A DNA stretch of 44,778 nt, taken from assembly GCA_900757295.1 (NCBI GenBank), contig CAAENH010000001.1, positions 1 to 44,778 on the forward strand, read 5' to 3'. This DNA comes from Bacilli bacterium (GTDB taxonomy: Bacteria; Bacillota_I; Bacilli_A; RF39; UBA660). The translations under genes were made by a program, and so were the position numbers. The notes below the pieces were generated by a model. The model was not told where the DNA came from. It saw only the letters and a program-made list of their open reading frames with translations, and made no database searches. Shown piece after piece: positions 33,726 through 42,145 of the stretch (its first letter is position 1; each line of letters begins with the position of its first letter).

Positions 33726-34732
33726 CCCATTGAATCAGCAATAGTTGCAAGTTCATTTGCAGTTAAATTATTACTAGTAATATAATATTCTTTATTATTA
33801 GCAGTCCATGTAATACTTTTATCTGATAAAGCTGCAACTGTATTTGTTAAAATTAAAGGATCTCCACTAACAGGTAATATTTCAAATTCTTTTGATACAT
33901 CTGCTGTTTCTTCAACAAGCACAAATGATTTATCACCATTAAACGTTAGAATTGTTCTGCTACTTCCTTCATTATCAATTTTATCCTTACTTTTTAAATA
34001 AGTATTTGATGGAACATATAGTGGATAACTTATATCATCAACATCAGCCGTTGTATTTGTACTAGTAGTTTCTTTTTTCTGATTTTGACTATTTTCTTCC
34101 TCTTTTGTACTATCATCTATTAATGTATCTAAGTCAAAATAATCATCTTTATATTTTGATTTATAATCAATACTATTTATAATTAATTTTATTTTTTCTG
34201 ATTTATTTTCATCGAAAACTATAACTTTTTCTAAATCCATGTCTTTATTAAAATATAATTTTTGATTTACTAATGATCTATTGTGTGGATAATTAACACT
34301 TGTGGTTACAATATAATTTTTACCTTCTTCAATTAAAGTTGCATTTTCATCATTTACTAAATCATTTACTAATGATTTTAAAATATAAGATTGAGAACTA
34401 TTATCTGGCCAACTACTTTCAAATTTAAAACTTTTATTTAAACTAGGTGTTACAACATAAACACTTTCTTCATTTTTTAGGATTATTTGTTCATGATTAT
34501 TATTTTGATTAATCATACTAACTTTATAGTAATCATCTTTTTTATAATTAACTGTTATTTTATATTTAAAAGTATCATCGTTATTATAAATTTCCATAAC
34601 ACCTTTTAATTCATATCCTTTAGAAGAATTTACTTTGTTTTTAAATTCAGTTTTTGCATCACTAATTTCAAATTTTCCACAGCCACATACAATAAATAAA
34701 ACAAATATACTTAAAATAAATATTTTTTTCAT
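33704..34732 (-). CDS. Lipoprotein, LolA/GerS-like with DUF4367-like C-terminus
   Basis: 342 residues. A lipoprotein signal peptide with lipobox Val-Cys-Gly-Cys predicts lipid-modified Cys18 on the outer face of the membrane. Residues about 25-215 read like the half-barrel of LolA/RseB-type proteins (alternating strands, Tyr-Tyr-Lys-Val-Ser, Lys-Leu-Tyr-Phe-Asn), the fold of clostridial GerS. An acidic/Thr linker (about 205-232) leads to a C-terminal domain ending in Ile-Thr-Trp-x-x-Asn-x-x-x-Tyr-Tyr-Ile and Glu-Leu-Ala-Thr-Ile-Ala-Asp-Ser-Met, like DUF4367 domains found in anti-sigma and envelope proteins. Monocistronic with AAAGGAAAG ribosome binding site. A role in envelope sensing or spores is conjecture. 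Confidence 0.75.
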   Translation of the reverse strand: MKKIFILSIFVLFIVCGCGKFEISDAKTEFKNKVNSSKGYELKGVMEIYNNDDTFKYKITVNYKKDDYYKVSMINQNNNHEQIILKNEESVYVVTPSLNKSFKFESSWPDNSSQSYILKSLVNDLVNDENATLIEEGKNYIVTTSVNYPHNRSLVNQKLYFNKDMDLEKVIVFDENKSEKIKLIINSIDYKSKYKDDYFDLDTLIDDSTKEEENSQNQKKETTSTNTTADVDDISYPLYVPSNTYLKSKDKIDNEGSSRTILTFNGDKSFVLVEETADVSKEFEILPVSGDPLILTNTVAALSDKSITWTANNKEYYITSNNLTANELATIADSMGSTTVGK

Positions 34733-34838
34733 AAACCACTTTCCTTTTCTAGTTAAAGTATATTTTTTTACTTTATCAATTATTCATGTATATTTTATAA
34801 AAAGTTAAACATAATAAAAATAGAAATGAGGATTGATT

Positions 34839-35042
34839 ATGGAAACTATACAAAAAACTGCACTAGTATTTAATATTATAGGAGCGTTAAATTGGGCATT
34901 AGTTGGCCTTTTTGATTTCAATTTAGTATCAGCCTTATTTGGCGCAAATTCAGTTATATCTAGTGTTATATATGTTCTTATTGGTATATGTGGTGCCATT
35001 AACATTGGTATATTGTTTATGCATTTATCAAATAATGAATAA
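34839..35042 (+). CDS. DUF378 family small membrane protein (YuzA-like)
   Basis: 67 residues from the ATG at 34839 (TGAGGA upstream; ATG 34833 overlaps that site). Two transmembrane helices (about 5-24 and 37-62) with Ile-Gly-Ala-Leu-Asn-Trp-Ala-Leu-Val-Gly-Leu-Phe-Asp, the DUF378 signature. Function unknown in all hosts. A TTTACT-16-TATATT promoter candidate lies at 34767-34794. Own terminator. Confidence 0.9.
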   Translation: METIQKTALVFNIIGALNWALVGLFDFNLVSALFGANSVISSVIYVLIGICGAINIGILFMHLSNNE

Positions 35043-35074
35043 AAAAACGTTTCTTGAATTAGAAACGTCTTTTT
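35041..35074. terminator. Bidirectional terminator between the DUF378 gene and cdaR
   Basis: An 8-bp stem (35046-35053 with 35060-35067, 6-nt loop) with T runs on both strands serves two convergent genes. Confidence 0.85.
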
Positions 35075-36429
35075 TATTTTGCACTAATAACTATTGTTAT
35101 TTGTTTATTTGAGAAGAATTGAACTTTTGGATCATCACCTTCAACAGTAACTTTTACCTGATGTTCACCTTCACCATAACCATTTAAATCAACATAAGCA
35201 GTGATTTTCGAAGTATCTAAGCTATCTAAAACTTCTTGAGTTCCCTTTGCTATTACCGAAATTGCTGCATCATCTTTTGATTTAGCATTAACATTATATC
35301 CCGAAGATAAGTTCTTCCACTGAACACTTATATTATCAATTGTTTTTTGAGCTTCCTCGCCAAACTTAACAGTTATAGTCGCTGTTGTATCACTCATAGA
35401 TTTAACTCCATTAGGTTTTGTTATAGTTACATTATAAGTTTTATCTTCACCTAAATTATTTACATCTATAGTAACCGGAACATATTTTATTTCATCTAAG
35501 GCAGCTTGATCACCATAAATTGTAATTTTAGAAACAGTACTATCAATTGAAGCAATAGCTTTACCAGGTTTTAAAATACCAGTAGTTAAAACTTTTAAAG
35601 GTACTTCAGTAGAATAAGATTCTAGCTTAATTGTAGCTGTTACTTTTTCTGGAACAATTTCTACGTTTTCAACAACTTTACCTTCATTATCATAAGCAAC
35701 TAAAGGAACATTATCAATTGTATAATCTCCTTTTTCTTTAAATTCATCATCGCTTAAATCTATTAATGCTCTTACAGTAGCAACTTTAGCTAAAGTATCT
35801 TCTGAACCTTTAATTACAACTTCATTTCTATCTAAAGTTACATTATTAACACTTAATTTAGCATCAAGTTTATCTTCATTTAATAAATCATACGAAATTG
35901 TTTTTAAAGTACTAATCTTTTCTTTAATTACAACTAAAACAGTCGATGGATCTAATTTATAACTTAAAGAATCAACAGTTTGATTATAAGTTAACTTAAC
36001 TTTATGCTCCCCAACACCATATTTAGTTAAATCTAATTTAACTTCATGATCTCCTAATTGCTTAGCTAAATATAAATCACTTTTTCTACCAATTAATGTA
36101 ACATCAACTGTATCAGGAATACCTTCAACAACATAAGCTTCTTTATTATACTCAGCAACTACTTTTTGGTCAGAAAGAATCTCTGCTTCTGTTTGAACTA
36201 AATTAATAACTTTTTGATCAACTAAGACAAATATAACAACAGCAAAGATTAAAGAAAGATAAATCAAAATATTAGGTCTATTTAATATTTTATCTAATTT
36301 ATTATTACTTCCTTTTAATCTTTTATTAATACGATATACTAATCTACTAATAGGAGTAACAATAATTTTATCAATACCAGCATATATTAATTCGAAGAAA
36401 GCAACAAATACATTTAACACTTTACGCAT
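35074..36429 (-). CDS. cdaR: CdaR, YbbR-domain regulator of diadenylate cyclase
   Basis: 451 residues from the ATG at 36429; a GTG at 36438 is possible. A basic N-terminus, one transmembrane helix (about 55-72) and an external part made of about four YbbR repeats (about 80-450). Each repeat has the pattern Val-x-Val-x-Gly-x-x-Ser/Lys-x-Leu and Val-Asp-Leu-Thr. CdaR binds CdaA at the membrane and modulates c-di-AMP production in Bacillus and Listeria. It overlaps cdaA by 8 nt. glmM, usually third in this operon, is absent here. Confidence 0.92.
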   Translation of the reverse strand: MRKVLNVFVAFFELIYAGIDKIIVTPISRLVYRINKRLKGSNNKLDKILNRPNILIYLSLIFAVVIFVLVDQKVINLVQTEAEILSDQKVVAEYNKEAYVVEGIPDTVDVTLIGRKSDLYLAKQLGDHEVKLDLTKYGVGEHKVKLTYNQTVDSLSYKLDPSTVLVVIKEKISTLKTISYDLLNEDKLDAKLSVNNVTLDRNEVVIKGSEDTLAKVATVRALIDLSDDEFKEKGDYTIDNVPLVAYDNEGKVVENVEIVPEKVTATIKLESYSTEVPLKVLTTGILKPGKAIASIDSTVSKITIYGDQAALDEIKYVPVTIDVNNLGEDKTYNVTITKPNGVKSMSDTTATITVKFGEEAQKTIDNISVQWKNLSSGYNVNAKSKDDAAISVIAKGTQEVLDSLDTSKITAYVDLNGYGEGEHQVKVTVEGDDPKVQFFSNKQITIVISAK

Positions 36430-37246
36430 TATTATCACTCATCCCTTCTTCTTCATCATCAGCATCATAGAAAACTTCAGTTTTAGGTTTTAATTCATCA
36501 ATTAATGTCATTTTAAAATCTTCTAAAGTTAAATTGTATTTCATATTACCATTAACAGCAATACTGATTCTTCCAGTTTCTTCAGACACAATTAGTGCAA
36601 TTGCATCAGTTTCTTCTGCAACTCCTAAAGCAGCTCTATGTCTAGTACCTAATCTTTTACTTAAAGTAGGATCCATACTTGTTTTAAATACAGAACCAGC
36701 ACATGTAATTTTATCTCCTTGAATTATAACACCACCATCATGTAATGGATTATTAGGAAAGAATATAGTTCCAAGTAAAGCACTAGATACATCAGCATAT
36801 ATCTTTGTTGCTGGTTCAATATATTCTTGTAAAGATATATCTCTTTCTATAACAATTAATGCTCCAATACGATTCTTCTTTAAATATTCAATCGCATCCA
36901 TAATTTCATAAACCATTTTTTCTCGTTCATCAACTGTCAATATTTTATGTCTTCCTAATAAATTAGTTCTTCCAATAGATTCTAATACATTCCTTATCTC
37001 AGGTTGGAATATTATAATTAAAGCTAAAGGGCCCCAAGATAAAATATACTCTAATAATAGTCCTACAGTATATAAATCTAATAGACTACTTATTAACTTA
37101 ATAACTAAAATTAGAACAACACCTTTAACAATTAAAACCATTTTAATATTATTTTTAACATTCTTTAAAATAAAATAAAACATTAACCAAACAATAGAAA
37201 TATCTAAAATCTTTGTTACAACAGACCCAAAAGTTGTCCAAGTCAT
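36422..37246 (-). CDS. cdaA: Diadenylate cyclase CdaA
   Basis: Makes the essential second messenger c-di-AMP from two ATP. 274 residues: three N-terminal transmembrane helices (about 10-80), then the DAC domain (about 95-245). The Asp-Gly-Ala active motif reads Asp170-Gly-Gly172 here, and Arg-His-Arg (203-205 region, Gly-Thr-Arg-His-Arg-Ala-Ala) is intact, as is Ser-Glu-Glu-Thr-Gly. C-di-AMP controls potassium and osmolyte uptake and wall balance in Firmicutes. First gene of cdaA-cdaR; AGGGAGTGA ribosome binding site. Confidence 0.95.
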   Translation of the reverse strand: MTWTTFGSVVTKILDISIVWLMFYFILKNVKNNIKMVLIVKGVVLILVIKLISSLLDLYTVGLLLEYILSWGPLALIIIFQPEIRNVLESIGRTNLLGRHKILTVDEREKMVYEIMDAIEYLKKNRIGALIVIERDISLQEYIEPATKIYADVSSALLGTIFFPNNPLHDGGVIIQGDKITCAGSVFKTSMDPTLSKRLGTRHRAALGVAEETDAIALIVSEETGRISIAVNGNMKYNLTLEDFKMTLIDELKPKTEVFYDADDEEEGMSDNNA

Positions 37247-37340
37247 AAATTCACTCCCTTTATATTTTGCTTATTTTAGTATATCAAATTATATGCTATT
37301 TTTCTACCTTAAATTAGAATTAAAGTAGATGTTTACATAT

Positions 37341-37366
37341 AAAAAGATATTATTTTTTAATATCTT
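37341..37366 (-). terminator. Terminator of the 37350-37697 gene
   Basis: A 9-bp stem (37344-37352 with 37358-37366, 5-nt loop) is followed on the minus strand by T. The stop codon is in the stem. Confidence 0.75.
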
Positions 37367-37697
37367 CTTTATCATCAATTATAAGAGGTTTATCATAAGT
37401 TAATTCTTCAGTTTTTTCATCAGTAGAATTTTCCTCTAACTTTTGTTCTTTATTTTCTTGAGCTTTTATTAATTCTTCTATTGTAGGAGTATTATCTTCT
37501 AAAATAGCCTCTTTTTTATCCTTAGATTTTTTCTTTTTCTTTTCTTTTATTGGTTTTTCTTTATTTTCAGTTCCATCTTTTGGTTTAGGATTTTTACTAG
37601 TTTCAACTAAAAAACCTATAAGTGAAAATAACAAAACAATTGACACAACTAAAAACCAAATATAATTTTTAGTTAAAAACTCTATAAAAATTTCCAT
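37350..37697 (-). CDS. Small membrane-anchored protein with charged tail
   Basis: 115 residues. One transmembrane helix (about 12-32, Trp-Phe-Leu-Val-Val-Ser-Ile-Val-Leu-Leu-Phe) is followed by a Lys-rich block (about 45-65) and then a Glu-rich, probably disordered tail. The positive block after the helix suggests that the tail is in the cytoplasm. No known domain. It follows the DUF3048 gene by 10 nt and is probably co-transcribed with it. Similar low-complexity anchors occur beside wall genes, but no function is claimed. Confidence 0.75.
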   Translation of the reverse strand: MEIFIEFLTKNYIWFLVVSIVLLFSLIGFLVETSKNPKPKDGTENKEKPIKEKKKKKSKDKKEAILEDNTPTIEELIKAQENKEQKLEENSTDEKTEELTYDKPLIIDDKEDIKK

Positions 37698-37707
37698 ATT
37701 TCTTCTC

Positions 37708-38754
37708 CTATGATATGCTCAATTCAAAATTAGTAGGTTGTATTTGAATATAAGTATTTCCATCATTTACATCTATTTCTTTACCATTAGAATATTTATA
37801 AACTGTTTGACTACTTCTTGATTCTTTTTCCCAAGTAATTGGAATTGCATAGCCGTTTGTTATATAGTATCCTTCTCCACTACCTACAGTATCAACATCT
37901 TGACGTCCTTTTTGATCACCGGAAATAGTAGAATTAGGTAATTTATAAGTAATTATATTTTTAGTAGTATACTGTTTTTTTGTAACATAATCCACATGTT
38001 CAACTCCATTAACAAATCTTTTATAAACTTTATTTTCTGCATCATAAACATATGAAGTTTTTAATGATGTAGAATATGGAATATCAATATTAGTTGCTAC
38101 AATAGCATCTTCTTTATTACTTAAATCAATATTATCAACACTATAATTTAATAATATATCTTTCTTTAAATTTGTTCTATAATTAAGCTTTTCTCTAGCT
38201 TGGTCTAGTTTTTCAATAGAAGTAAATCCTGTATGTTCACTAGAAACTCTTAAAGATTTATCCCTAAAAAAATATGTACCTTCATAAGTTAGACCATTAA
38301 TATTATTTATACTTAAAGATTTAATATCACTTTGTGCTTGAGGAGACCATCCCCAATGAACATATATTGCATCATTTTCCAATGCATAATCTAAAAAATA
38401 ATGTCTAGCACTTCTAATTGAACCAATTTTTTCAGTTGTTTGATCCTTAAAAAGAGCCATCATTCTAGTAATACCACCTTCAACAATCATCTCATAAACA
38501 ATATAAGCATCTTGCAAACCAGAATGATATTTTCTTGCAGTATTGTGATTATTAATCATTACAGCATATGGTCTAGTTTTAGAATCTTCATCAATTATTT
38601 TTAATTTTTTTTCTATAACTGGCTTTTCTTCTTTTGCTTTTACCTCTTCTTTTTTATTAAAGAAAATAAAATATACACTTACTGCAGCTATTGCAACAAA
38701 TAAAACACAAATTATCACAAATAATGCTTTATGCTTTTTTATAAACTTCTTCAT
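37708..38754 (-). CDS. DUF3048 (YerB-like) membrane-anchored protein
   Basis: 348 residues. An N-terminal anchor helix (about 9-32) is followed by a Lys/Glu linker and the DUF3048 domain (about 58-345). Signature blocks are Arg-Pro-Tyr-Ala-Val-Met-Ile-Asn-Asn-His, Tyr-Glu-Met-Ile-Val-Glu-Gly-Gly-Ile-Thr-Arg and Ile-Gly-Ser-Ile-Arg-Ser-Ala-Arg. Bacillus YerB is a lipoprotein of unknown role; here no lipobox is seen, so the helix should stay as an anchor with the domain outside. Its promoter overlaps the end of smpB. Confidence 0.9.
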   Translation of the reverse strand: MKKFIKKHKALFVIICVLFVAIAAVSVYFIFFNKKEEVKAKEEKPVIEKKLKIIDEDSKTRPYAVMINNHNTARKYHSGLQDAYIVYEMIVEGGITRMMALFKDQTTEKIGSIRSARHYFLDYALENDAIYVHWGWSPQAQSDIKSLSINNINGLTYEGTYFFRDKSLRVSSEHTGFTSIEKLDQAREKLNYRTNLKKDILLNYSVDNIDLSNKEDAIVATNIDIPYSTSLKTSYVYDAENKVYKRFVNGVEHVDYVTKKQYTTKNIITYKLPNSTISGDQKGRQDVDTVGSGEGYYITNGYAIPITWEKESRSSQTVYKYSNGKEIDVNDGNTYIQIQPTNFELSIS

Positions 38755-38781
38755 AAGAAACCTGCTCTCTATATTTCTTTA

Positions 38782-38809
38782 AGTATAACATATAAATTTA
38801 AAATCTCAA
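38782..38809 (-). promoter_or_regulatory. Promoter of the DUF3048 gene, inside the end of smpB
   Basis: TTGAGA (38804-38809) and TATACT (38782-38787), 16 nt apart on the minus strand, with TG one base before the -10. The -35 uses the last codons of smpB. Confidence 0.65.
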
Positions 38810-39232
38810 ATTTTTAGCTTCAGCCATTTTTAAATCACGTTCTTTTATAGATTCTCTTTTATCATATAGCTTTTTACCTTTAGCTAAACCAATTAATAAT
38901 TTTGCTTTATTTTTCTTTAAATATAATTTTAAAGGAACTAAACTATATCCATCTTGTTCTAACATTTTCTTTATTTTAAGAATCTCTTGCTTGTGAAGTA
39001 ATAACTTTCTTTCTCTTCTTTCATCATGATTAAATATATTTCCAAACTCATATTTTGAAATAAACATATTAATTACAAATACTTCATTATTTTTAACTCT
39101 TGCATAGCTATCTTTTAAATTAGCTGAACCATTTCTTATTGACTTTATTTCTGTTCCTTTTAGCTCAATTCCAGCTTCATATTCTTTTTCTATATAGTAA
39201 TCAAAATATGCTTTTTTATTCTTTATTTCCAT
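38798..39232 (-). CDS. smpB: SsrA-binding protein SmpB
   Basis: Carries tmRNA to stalled ribosomes. 144 residues from the ATG at 39232, which has GAGGAAG upstream and the family start [21 protein letters not shown] and the C-terminal [11 protein letters not shown] are intact. The end is a little shorter than usual after Asp-Leu. It overlaps rnr by 17 nt. Its RNA partner is at 83-451. Confidence 0.96.
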   Translation of the reverse strand: MEIKNKKAYFDYYIEKEYEAGIELKGTEIKSIRNGSANLKDSYARVKNNEVFVINMFISKYEFGNIFNHDERRERKLLLHKQEILKIKKMLEQDGYSLVPLKLYLKKNKAKLLIGLAKGKKLYDKRESIKERDLKMAEAKNLRF

Positions 39233-41330
39233 TATCTTCTTCCTCAACAATTTCAAAATCAACAGATGAATTCAATTTAGATGCACCAACACATCTTACT
39301 TTAATAGTATCTCCTAAACGATAAGTTTTTTTAGTTGACTTTCCTACCATAGCTAAAAGTTCAGGAACATAAGTAAAATAGTCTCCTTTTAATGATTTTA
39401 CATGAACTAATCCTTCGACTAAATTATCAAGTTCTACAAACATTCCAAAATTAGTAATCGTTTCAATATAGCCATCATATACTTCTCCAATATGTTCTTC
39501 CATGTATTCAGCCATTTTCATATCGTCAACATCACGTTCAGCTTCAACTGAAGCAACTTCTCTTTCACTGCAATGTTCTGCAAGCTCAACTAAAGAAGAA
39601 TCAAGAGTATTAATTGTTGTCATACTCATATCATGTTCTACTAAATATTTTTTTAATAAACGATGAACTGTTAAATCTGGAAAACGACGAATTGGAGAAG
39701 TAAAGTGTGTATAATTTAAACTAGCTAAACCAAAATGGCCGATGTTTTCTTTACTATATACTGCTTTTTTCATACTTCTTAGTAATAAATTAGATAGAAT
39801 AGGATATTCTTTTTTATCTTTTAATTCTTTAAGAATTAACTGCATAGTTCTAGGAGTTATCTCTTTTGTTTTAGTTTTTAATTTATATCCTAATAAATGT
39901 ACTAATGTAACAAATTCATCAATTTTATCAGAATTAGGTTTATCATGAACACGATATATAAAAGGCAACCCCATATTATAAATATGTGTAGCTACACATT
40001 CATTTGCTGCAATCATGAAATCTTCAATTAACTTTTCGCCTTCACTTTGAACTCTCTTAACAATATCAATAGCTTTTCCATTTTCGTCTTGAATAATTTT
40101 GGCTTCGCTGCTATCAAACTCTATATAACCACGTTTTACTTTATTTTTTCTTAACTTATGTGCAAGTTCATTCATTATAAGCAAATCATCTTTAAATGGT
40201 TCATAACCAGGAACAACTTCATGATTTACTAACAATTTGTTAACATCATCATAATTCATTTTTTTTCTAGATTTTATATATGATTCAAATATGTCATAAT
40301 CAATCATTTTACCATCGTTATCAAAATTCATAACACAAGACATTGCTAATCTTAAAACACCTTCATTTAAAGAACAAATTCCATTTGATAATTTATGTGG
40401 TAACATTGGAATAACTGTATCTGCTAAATATGATGATGTTCCACGATTATAAGCATCATCTCCTAAAGCAGTATTTTCTTTAACATAATTAGATACATCA
40501 GCAATATGAACTCCTAAAGTATAGCCATCATTATTTTTTTGAATAGAAATAGCATCATCAATATCTTTAGTATCTTTTCCATCAATAGTAAAAATTGTTA
40601 AATCAGTTAAATCTTTTCTATTAACTAAATCTTTTTCATCTACTTCATCAGGAATATTTTTAATTTCTTCTAACACTTCATCAGTATATTTATCATAAAT
40701 TTCATGTTTATAAGCAATACTTAAAATATCAATTTTAGGATCATCTTTATGTCCTAATATAGTTATTACCTCTCCTAAATATTCATTATGTTTCAATTCT
40801 TTAATAGGTCTTACTAAAACTTTATGACCTTCAACGCAATTATGAGTACTTTCTTCAGTTAGAATAATATTTATCTTCTTTTTAGCATCATCTGATTTAA
40901 AACATTTTTTATCATTAACAATAACTATTTCTCCAACTAGATTTTTTAGTTCTCTTTTGACTATTCTTAATACTTTACCTTCTTTTTTTAAGCCATGTGT
41001 ATTAACTTCACATAAAACAATATCTTGATCAATTGCCCCATTTAAGTTATTAACATCTATATATAGATCATCTTCTTTATCTAGTAAAACAAAGCCAAAA
41101 CCTTTTTTATTAATTTGTAATTTTCCAATTTTTAATCCAGGACAATTTTTTAGCAAAATATATTTTTCTTTTTTTGTTTTAAAAACTACAAACTCATTTA
41201 CCAAATCTTCTAATGTATCATATAATTCTTTATATTCACTACTAGTTCTATAACCTAATAAATCATTTATTTCAATAGCTTCTAAAGCTCTATGTTCATT
41301 TTTTAATAATTCTAATACTTTATCTTTCAT
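39216..41330 (-). CDS. rnr: Ribonuclease R
   Basis: Processive 3'-to-5' exoribonuclease that degrades structured RNA and, with tmRNA-SmpB, the faulty message. 704 residues from the ATG at 41330. Winged-helix start (about 1-60), cold-shock domains (about 65-220), RNB catalytic domain (about 240-560) with [13 protein letters not shown] (four acidic metal ligands), and an S1 domain (about 615-700). The usual Lys-rich tail after S1 is absent. Follows its terminator-separated upstream gene, extended -10 TG-TAAAAT near 41354. Confidence 0.96.
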   Translation of the reverse strand: MKDKVLELLKNEHRALEAIEINDLLGYRTSSEYKELYDTLEDLVNEFVVFKTKKEKYILLKNCPGLKIGKLQINKKGFGFVLLDKEDDLYIDVNNLNGAIDQDIVLCEVNTHGLKKEGKVLRIVKRELKNLVGEIVIVNDKKCFKSDDAKKKINIILTEESTHNCVEGHKVLVRPIKELKHNEYLGEVITILGHKDDPKIDILSIAYKHEIYDKYTDEVLEEIKNIPDEVDEKDLVNRKDLTDLTIFTIDGKDTKDIDDAISIQKNNDGYTLGVHIADVSNYVKENTALGDDAYNRGTSSYLADTVIPMLPHKLSNGICSLNEGVLRLAMSCVMNFDNDGKMIDYDIFESYIKSRKKMNYDDVNKLLVNHEVVPGYEPFKDDLLIMNELAHKLRKNKVKRGYIEFDSSEAKIIQDENGKAIDIVKRVQSEGEKLIEDFMIAANECVATHIYNMGLPFIYRVHDKPNSDKIDEFVTLVHLLGYKLKTKTKEITPRTMQLILKELKDKKEYPILSNLLLRSMKKAVYSKENIGHFGLASLNYTHFTSPIRRFPDLTVHRLLKKYLVEHDMSMTTINTLDSSLVELAEHCSEREVASVEAERDVDDMKMAEYMEEHIGEVYDGYIETITNFGMFVELDNLVEGLVHVKSLKGDYFTYVPELLAMVGKSTKKTYRLGDTIKVRCVGASKLNSSVDFEIVEEEDNGNKE

Positions 41331-41383
41331 AAGATTCACATCCTTATATTAATATTTTAACACTTTAAGTAATTTCATGCATT

Positions 41384-41411
41384 AAAAAAAAGAACTTACT
41401 TAACATAGTTC
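41384..41411 (-). terminator. Terminator of the 41411-41803 gene
   Basis: A 6-bp stem (41391-41396 with 41406-41411, 10-nt loop) is followed on the minus strand by seven T. The stop codon overlaps the stem. Confidence 0.65.
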
Positions 41412-41803
41412 TATTTATTAACTTCATATTTAATTTCTTTGATATCTTTTTTAGTTTTTAAATTACTATTTTCAATATTTTCACTAATATTTAAATCATA
41501 AGTTTCATTCTTTTTTAAAGTAGAATCAACATTTTTTACATAAAAGAAAACTTCTTGATCATCATTATTGATAATACTAACGGATACATTATCTAATTCT
41601 TTGTCACTATTTTCTGAATTTTTTATCTTAATATTTAAGTTTATTTTATTATTTTTAGAATCAACAGAATACTTTTCTTTTGTAACACTAAAACTATTAT
41701 CAATCTTTTTATTACTGTTTTTTAATAAAATAAATACAAACACACCAATTACTATCAATAAAATAATAATTATTAACCACACTTTTTTTAGTTTCTTTTT
41801 CAC
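41411..41803 (-). CDS. Single-pass membrane protein with small beta domain
   Basis: 130 residues if it starts at the GTG at 41803 (GGTGATA upstream), or 133 from GTG 41812. A Lys-rich start, one transmembrane helix (about 8-28), then an external domain (about 40-128) rich in Asn/Ser/Lys. The alternating strands Ile-Asn-Leu-Asn-Ile-Lys-Ile-Lys-Asn-Ser, Asp-Asn-Val-Ser-Val-Ser-Ile and Val-Phe-Phe-Tyr-Val-Lys-Asn recall FxLYD-type immunoglobulin-like domains. Resemblance only. It sits between secG and rnr, a position without a conserved gene in model Bacilli, and has a terminator on each side. Confidence 0.7.
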   Translation of the reverse strand: MKKKLKKVWLIIIILLIVIGVFVFILLKNSNKKIDNSFSVTKEKYSVDSKNNKINLNIKIKNSENSDKELDNVSVSIINNDDQEVFFYVKNVDSTLKKNETYDLNISENIENSNLKTKKDIKEIKYEVNK

Positions 41804-41840
41804 ATCTATCACCAGTATAATTATACCTAAATTTTATAAT

Positions 41841-41865
41841 AAAAAAAAGCCTAGATTAACTAAGC
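41841..41865 (-). terminator. Terminator of secG
   Basis: A 6-bp stem (41849-41854 with 41860-41865, one G-U pair) is followed on the minus strand by eight T. It lies across the secG stop codon. Confidence 0.7.
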
Positions 41866-42077
41866 ATAAAAATTATTAAAGATATAACAAAGAAAGCCAA
41901 TCCAAGTAAAATAGTTAATCTAGTAATTAATAACTCTACTCCTCTTTCTTTTTGTTTTTGAAATAATGTAGAATTACCACCAGAAATTATTTGTCCAGCA
42001 TCACTAGCTTTATTACTTTGTAATAAAACAATCGCAATTAAAAGAACAGATACAACTAATAAAATTGTTTCTAGCAT
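41856..42077 (-). CDS. secG: Protein translocase subunit SecG
   Basis: 73-residue SecYEG accessory subunit with two transmembrane helices (about 3-20 and 50-72) and the conserved Leu-Leu-Gln-Ser-Asn-Lys and Gly-Gly-Asn-Ser-Thr-Leu-Phe loop. Placed between eno and rnr-smpB, a common Bacillus-like order (eno-secG-rnr-smpB). Own promoter at 42108-42136. Confidence 0.95.
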   Translation of the reverse strand: MLETILLVVSVLLIAIVLLQSNKASDAGQIISGGNSTLFQKQKERGVELLITRLTILLGLAFFVISLIIFMLS

Positions 42078-42107
42078 GTTTTCACTTCCTTCACTTTTAC
42101 AAATATT

Positions 42108-42136
42108 AATTTATCATATCTTAATAATTTTATCAA
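42108..42136 (-). promoter_or_regulatory. Promoter of secG
   Basis: TTGATA (42131-42136) and TAAATT (42108-42113), 17 nt apart on the minus strand, in the gap after eno. Confidence 0.55.
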
Positions 42137-42145
42137 GTTTAAATA

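Noticed and set aside
34805..35005. Minus-strand reading frame opposite the DUF378 gene
   Set aside because: The plus-strand frame matches the DUF378 signature and has a ribosome binding site; the opposite frame does not.
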